Shown one piece after another: positions 59,456 to 64,000 of a stretch of DNA of 64,000 nucleotides. The translations under genes were made by a program, and so were the position numbers. The stretch lies in contig JALIZF010001702.1 of NCBI GenBank assembly GCA_029948255.1, forward strand, positions 62,001 to 126,000, written 5' to 3'. The notes under the pieces are model-generated. The model was not told the DNA's origin. It worked only from the letters and a program-made list of their open reading frames with translations, and searched no databases. The stretch is from Telmatactis stephensoni (taxonomy: Eukaryota; Cnidaria; Anthozoa; Actiniaria; Isophelliidae). Each line of letters begins with the position of its first letter. Positions within the stretch are counted from its first letter, which is position 1.

Positions 59456-62400
59456 ATCACCTGATGAAGACTCTCTCACCTGACATGTACGTCTCAATAG
59501 GTCGCCAGTTGCATCCATACTTAACTTATAACAACGTTTATTTGGAAGGACATGTCATTTACTGTACAAGAAGATATTACTAATGAAGAGCCAGAGTCGT
59601 GTAAAGTTACCTCCATCTGTTTACTTTATTTGCTGCCTGTCATTCATTTCCATTTAATATGTCTCATAAAACACTAGTAATTACTTGTTCTAAACCAAAT
59701 GTTCTTCTTTCGTTTTCAAAAAATTCACAATAATAGTATTTCTCTCTCTAAAACGCTGCTGTGGAAAATTAGAAACTACATGGAAAATGGAAGTGAACAA
59801 TGTATTTTTTGCGCATATTCGTGCAGAAAATTCTATGCAATAATACTTGGCAAATAAGGGAGGAACCAGAGCTATTCTATATAGTAATCGAAATCAATTG
59901 AAAACCTACAAATTACATCATTAGGTGATCAAAGTAAAATAGTAATTAAGAAATGTAACCTAGGTTAGCGTGGAATTGATTGAACATGTGTGGGAATTAA
60001 AGTTAGAAGTTGTAGCTCTGACTGCAAACATCTCATGCAGATTTTCTTAAAATAGTAAGGTGGTGTGTCTGTAATCTTCAAACATGAACTTTTACGTCTG
60101 ACACTGAAAAGTTGGGCAATTCTTAAAATATATTTAATTGTCAGGTGATTTTTTTAATTTGGTCTGGGAAATTGTAAACGTGTCATAAACTTCAATGAAA
60201 TGCTAGGGAAATTTGGGGTGGAAACTTAGCAGCTTGCCTGTAGAATCCAACAATTCAAACAACCTAAAGCATTTAATGTCGTCGATATTGATGGAATAGA
60301 AATTGTTCTGATTTTGTGTCCAGTAAATGTAATTAAAAGTGGAATTTGGTCACTGGATGCTCAAAACTAAGCCGCTCAAACCTGCTCAAAGACAGGATAT
60401 AGAAAAATGTGGAGAAAATATGTTATAAATATTACTTGGGATTCCTGTGATGAAGACGCGGACGCGCGTAAGCCCGCGAAATCTCGCGCATGCGCAGTCG
60501 TTTTGCTGCAGTGTTCATCTAAGCACCTGTGACAATTAACGCATAGTAAATATGTATTAATTCAGCTTTAAGGGCAAGCTCATCTTATTGAATAGTTAAT
60601 GTAACGATGATATTTTAAGAAATGTGGCGCCCCCCGCATAATAAATACTAAAAAACATACGTACATAATAAAAGTACATCAAAGTTCACGTCAAATCTCA
60701 CATACATGAATACATACATAGCGTATTGGGATTACAGCCCCCGCAGTTCTTTTCACTTCCTGATTGCAACAACAAAAGTTTAAAACTGTCTTAAGCAAAG
60801 TCCAAACGGAATCTGCTCCTGTAAATATGTTATAAATTTTTTTAGTGAGTATAATTTCTAATCATTGTTGTTGACTTTTCCATGTGCAATTTTGATATTT
60901 CGATTTCAATATAAGTGATATTTTAAAGAAAAGTCAAAATCGACTGCCCAGTTTTTCGTGCTCAAAAGACCATGATCTTTACGTTCTTTTACGATGATTA
61001 GTTTTAAGACCCAACAAGGTGTTGACATATAAGTCAAAATCAGCGTCGAATTTCTTATTTAAGCTTTTCGAAGTTTCTCCAAAGACACTTTGGGCTTCCA
61101 TCAAGTCGCCTCATTCATTGTCTCATTAAGGTTTTTATTTTAGGCGATGATTTTCTATTTCATAACAAATGACCTTCATAGAAACGTTTTAGTCGCAATA
61201 TTTTAAGCCACCATTTCCATTCTTACCCTGATGAGTAACGACACAGAGTTCTTGCCACCAATAAACCAGGAATTTTGCTTCCTTGAACTTCTGTAGGTGC
61301 TCATTTTCTGTGCGTCTTCATTCAATGCTCACAAGTCGAATTCTCTTCGATATCGTTTATGGTCTTAGTCCTTTCATATTTGAACTTTAGCTCAAGCGCG
61401 ACAATTTGGTTCTACATGTTTTGCACAAGACTTAAAAAAATCTTTAAAAATCTTTGCTGAGTCCTCAAAACGGTCGTAGAACTTTGAAAATTTGATATTT
61501 TTTCCTTGAAAGGCCCTTGAATTTTTTCAGTGATTCCTTCTATATTTGGATTTGTTCTTGAAGTTTACGGGACTCCTTCTTAAACAAGGTCTTAGAGCCA
61601 AAGAAAAAGCGTATTTTTTTTTCAAGTATCTTTAACAAAACTGTAAAATTATATAAACTGTACGTGATTTTGGGATGGTAGTATTGGTTTAGAATTATGC
61701 CAGCTGGTAGGGATAAATGTATTTGGTACTGGCACAGTTTCATGCAGCCAAGTAAAGAGGGGGCATCTTGTGGGCAAGAAGTATTAATAGTCCTTGAAAA
61801 ACCGGCTTCAAATGATCCTGAAAATGTCCTTGAAAAGTCTGGAATTCTTTCCTCAAACATCTGTGTGAACCATCAGTGACTGAAGTAAAGATAAAAATAT
61901 AGATTAAGTTTATTTTTTATCAATGTACGCGATGTTTAAAGTTAAACCCGGGCTTGTTGAGTCATGTATTTCTCTGACACTCACTACCTCTTCATTCAAT
62001 ATTTTGAAAATGTACACATCTCAACTCACTAAGTTAATTTTTGATGAGGGAAGCAAACGAGAGAACCTGGAGAAAAACAATTCACGTATTATCTAGTCCC
62101 ATTGGAGATGGTTGAAGAGTGAACAAGGATTATTTCTTAAGATGTTTTTTTTTTCCTTATTACGAAATAAAATTTGAAACTTTTAAAATATTGAAAGTAG
62201 CTATGGCTACGTTCAGAATTAATTACGGAATAAAATAGCCCATACGTGATCCCGGCTCAAGATGGCGACACAATTGCTTCTTCGTTGACAGGTGATCCCG
62301 GTTAAAATAACTTTCGAGTTGCACCACGCTTCTGGGGACTTTTTTAATAACAGCAGTTAATTGACTTTTAATTATAAACCATTCATTAACCACCTTCCTA
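59456..62400. other. Intergenic, no gene seen
   Basis: AT-rich sequence between the two peptide genes. I found no signal-peptide ORF with a C-x4-C motif and no recognisable exon. Confidence 0.45.
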
Positions 62401-62405
62401 GTGAC

Positions 62406-62413
62406 TATAAAAG
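62406..62413 (+). promoter_or_regulatory. TATA box of peptide gene 2
   Basis: TATAAAAG lies 90 bases before the start codon. This predicts transcription start near 62436 and a 60-base 5' UTR. Confidence 0.6.
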
Positions 62414-62495
62414 ACAAGAGCTCAAAGCCTTGCACACATGCACATACAAACCAGACGCAGCGACAACTTATAAAACTCGCTACTTTTTTAAAATC

Positions 62496-63124
62496 ATGTT
62501 TTCTTGCAGTTTAAAGATCGCTTTTCTTGTTTGTGTATTAGTTTTAGAAAATGTTTGTGTAGAATCCAGGGATATAAGACGAGAACTACTTTTTACCAAG
62601 AGGAAACTGGATGCACAAGGTCCACCTAAAAATCCTTATCAAACTTGTAGCTTCTATATGTGTAGGAATGGAAAAAAGGTAAGAGTTTCAAACTTATAAT
62701 CATTTGTAAAACATAGCTTTTAAATGTTTGGAAGATTTGGTTTCCTTCCATGCAAAACGGACGGATTTAACTGAGCTCAAGGCGCTGTTGCGTGATGCAA
62801 TTTTTAATTCTGCAGCTCGTCTCTCAATTAATGGCCTGGCTTCCAAAACATGCATCGCGCAAAATCCGATTGCGAAACGAGTCGCTGCAATCGATACGAT
62901 GCAAAAAGAAAAAACTGTAGTTAGTCGAGTTTTCGTAACAATAGCAGCAACGTTTTTCGCCTTTTGGTCATTTTTATCTGGAAGGCGAGTTGTCCCGGCC
63001 TAGTAGCAAGAGCAACTTTTGTTTTTAGTGTACATGTACAACTCTCTTCAGAAAACCATTTGGATTTCAGCAACTAGCCCCAATGAGACAGAACCTAAAT
63101 ATTTTTTCTTTACTTCATGTTTAA
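62496..63124 (+). CDS. Small secreted peptide precursor with C-x4-C ring and GKK site
   Basis: Exon 1 (62496-62678) encodes 61 residues and stops in phase 0 at a good GTAAGA donor. Signal peptide is about 1-24 (Cys4, Cys13 and Cys21 lie in or next to it). A basic site KRK is at 35-37. Then PPKNPYQT leads to the ring CSFYMC (51-56), Arg-Asn and GKK (58-61 region), a canonical amidation plus dibasic cleavage signal. A mature peptide of roughly 20 residues with an amidated end is plausible. For exon 2 the best acceptor is TTTTTAG at 63022-63028, giving 63029-63124: 31 more residues with two further Cys, total 92. Other acceptors (CTTCAG at 63051, TTTCAG at 63070) are possible. AATAAA occurs at 63833. 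Same exon phase and layout as the gene at 49444; no family recognised. Confidence 0.58.
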
Positions 63125-64000
63125 AAACCTTAGAAAAATTGACAATTTCAAAATCTTGATTTTCGGCCTCGAACATGCTTTTCAACACCAACAACTGAAG
63201 TTCTTTACTGTGTAAGTTCGAGGCAAGCTACGTGAGAATCGTTATGTTGATATTTATGTGGTTTTAAAGTTTTAGTTATTTCTACTCATACGCCATTTCG
63301 GGCGTGCCGGGTAGATGTTTGATTTTTGAAATAGGTGTATTATTTGTTAGTTGGCCACCAGATTGGCTGGGGCTAGGAATCGACTATAAACGACAATTAT
63401 AAACTAAAACTGAAAGAAAAGAAGAAAAAACAGTCAAAAAACAAAAACAAAAAACACCAAAACAAACAAACAAAAAATCCACGTGGCTTCAAGTTTTTGC
63501 TTGTATTTTGTTTCTGTTGTTAATTGTTGTTGTTTTAAATTACTTGTCTGAAACCCGGAGTAAGATACTACTTTTAAACCAAGTGCGCATGCGTCGTCCT
63601 GGCATCGTATTCAGTGATTTAGCTTTTCCCTTATTGACAAGACGCGCAAAACGCATATGTTAAAATAATGTAATTTTTTAAAATAGATTTGTTTAGGCAA
63701 TTGTGCAATAAGTTGTATATCCATGTATATTATCCTTAGATTTTGAAAATAGGTTTATTCCAAAGTATTTTAGACTTTGTGGGAGCGTTTTAGCCATTTG
63801 ACTGATTTCAACCATGATATGGGTGGAACTTGAATAAACGTGAAACATGAAACTTATTATATGGGCCAAGAAGACCATAAAGAGAATCAAGATAATCTCC
63901 TCTTTTACAAATCTTTTAATTATAAGGCTCATGTCCTTTCAAGTGATTGACGACTTAGAGTACTAAATGGTACACTAATTTATTGCAAAGCAGCTTTACT
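63125..64000. other. 3' region of peptide gene 2 and window end
   Basis: It contains an A/C-rich stretch (63410-63480) and AATAAA at 63833-63838 that could end peptide gene 2. No other gene is recognised. Confidence 0.4.

Noticed and set aside
59144..59518. 124-codon Cys-containing minus-strand ORF
   Set aside because: No signal peptide, recognisable domain or splice context; its sequence follows the repeated CTTGACAAG words.

Overview
The window is AT-rich, intron-rich animal nuclear DNA. Gene content (an astacin-MAM protease, the secretory-pathway protein SDF4/Cab45, the signal peptidase subunit SPCS1, the centrosomal WD-repeat protein WRAP73) and the abundance of short inverted-repeat elements suggest a cnidarian, probably an anthozoan such as a stony coral. 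The species assignment is inference. I rebuilt all gene models by hand from GT/AG boundaries, reading-frame phase and family knowledge; most coding exons are too short to stand out as ORFs.

Layout: 1-6252 has no convincing gene. It holds tRNA-derived and inverted-repeat elements and a broken LINE fragment. 6253-13384 (+) is a ten-exon secreted astacin metalloprotease with a MAM domain; its introns hold several hairpin elements, including a perfect 96-bp palindrome with a 9-bp target duplication. 14243-17569 (+) is a four-exon SDF4/Cab45 gene ending in the ER-type signal HDEF. 19414-21543 (-) is SPCS1 in four small exons, convergent with SDF4. SPCS1 shares a ~508-bp divergent promoter region with the 14-exon WRAP73 gene at 22052-28481 (+). 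29490-36548 (-) is a ten-exon secreted protein with an acidic, Ser-Gly-rich, KR-studded region, a WSC domain, a proline-rich stretch and a SEA-like domain; it looks like a proteoglycan-type core protein.

36549-49443 is gene-poor and repeat-rich: a 2-kb element bounded by TTAA, a 373-bp palindrome, a 17-copy tandem array and microsatellites. From 49444 on, two small secreted-peptide genes lie on the + strand (49444-54414 and 62496 to about 63124). Each has a TATA-like box, a signal peptide, a basic cleavage site, a six-residue C-x4-C ring and a G-K-K/R amidation-type site, followed by a phase-0 intron. The ring plus Gly-Lys-Arg layout recalls vasopressin/oxytocin-type prohormones, but no neurophysin is visible. 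This pair is the best candidate here for something undescribed.

The genes do not form one pathway. SDF4 and SPCS1 both serve the secretory route, and four of the other products (protease, WSC-SEA protein, two peptides) are predicted to be secreted.
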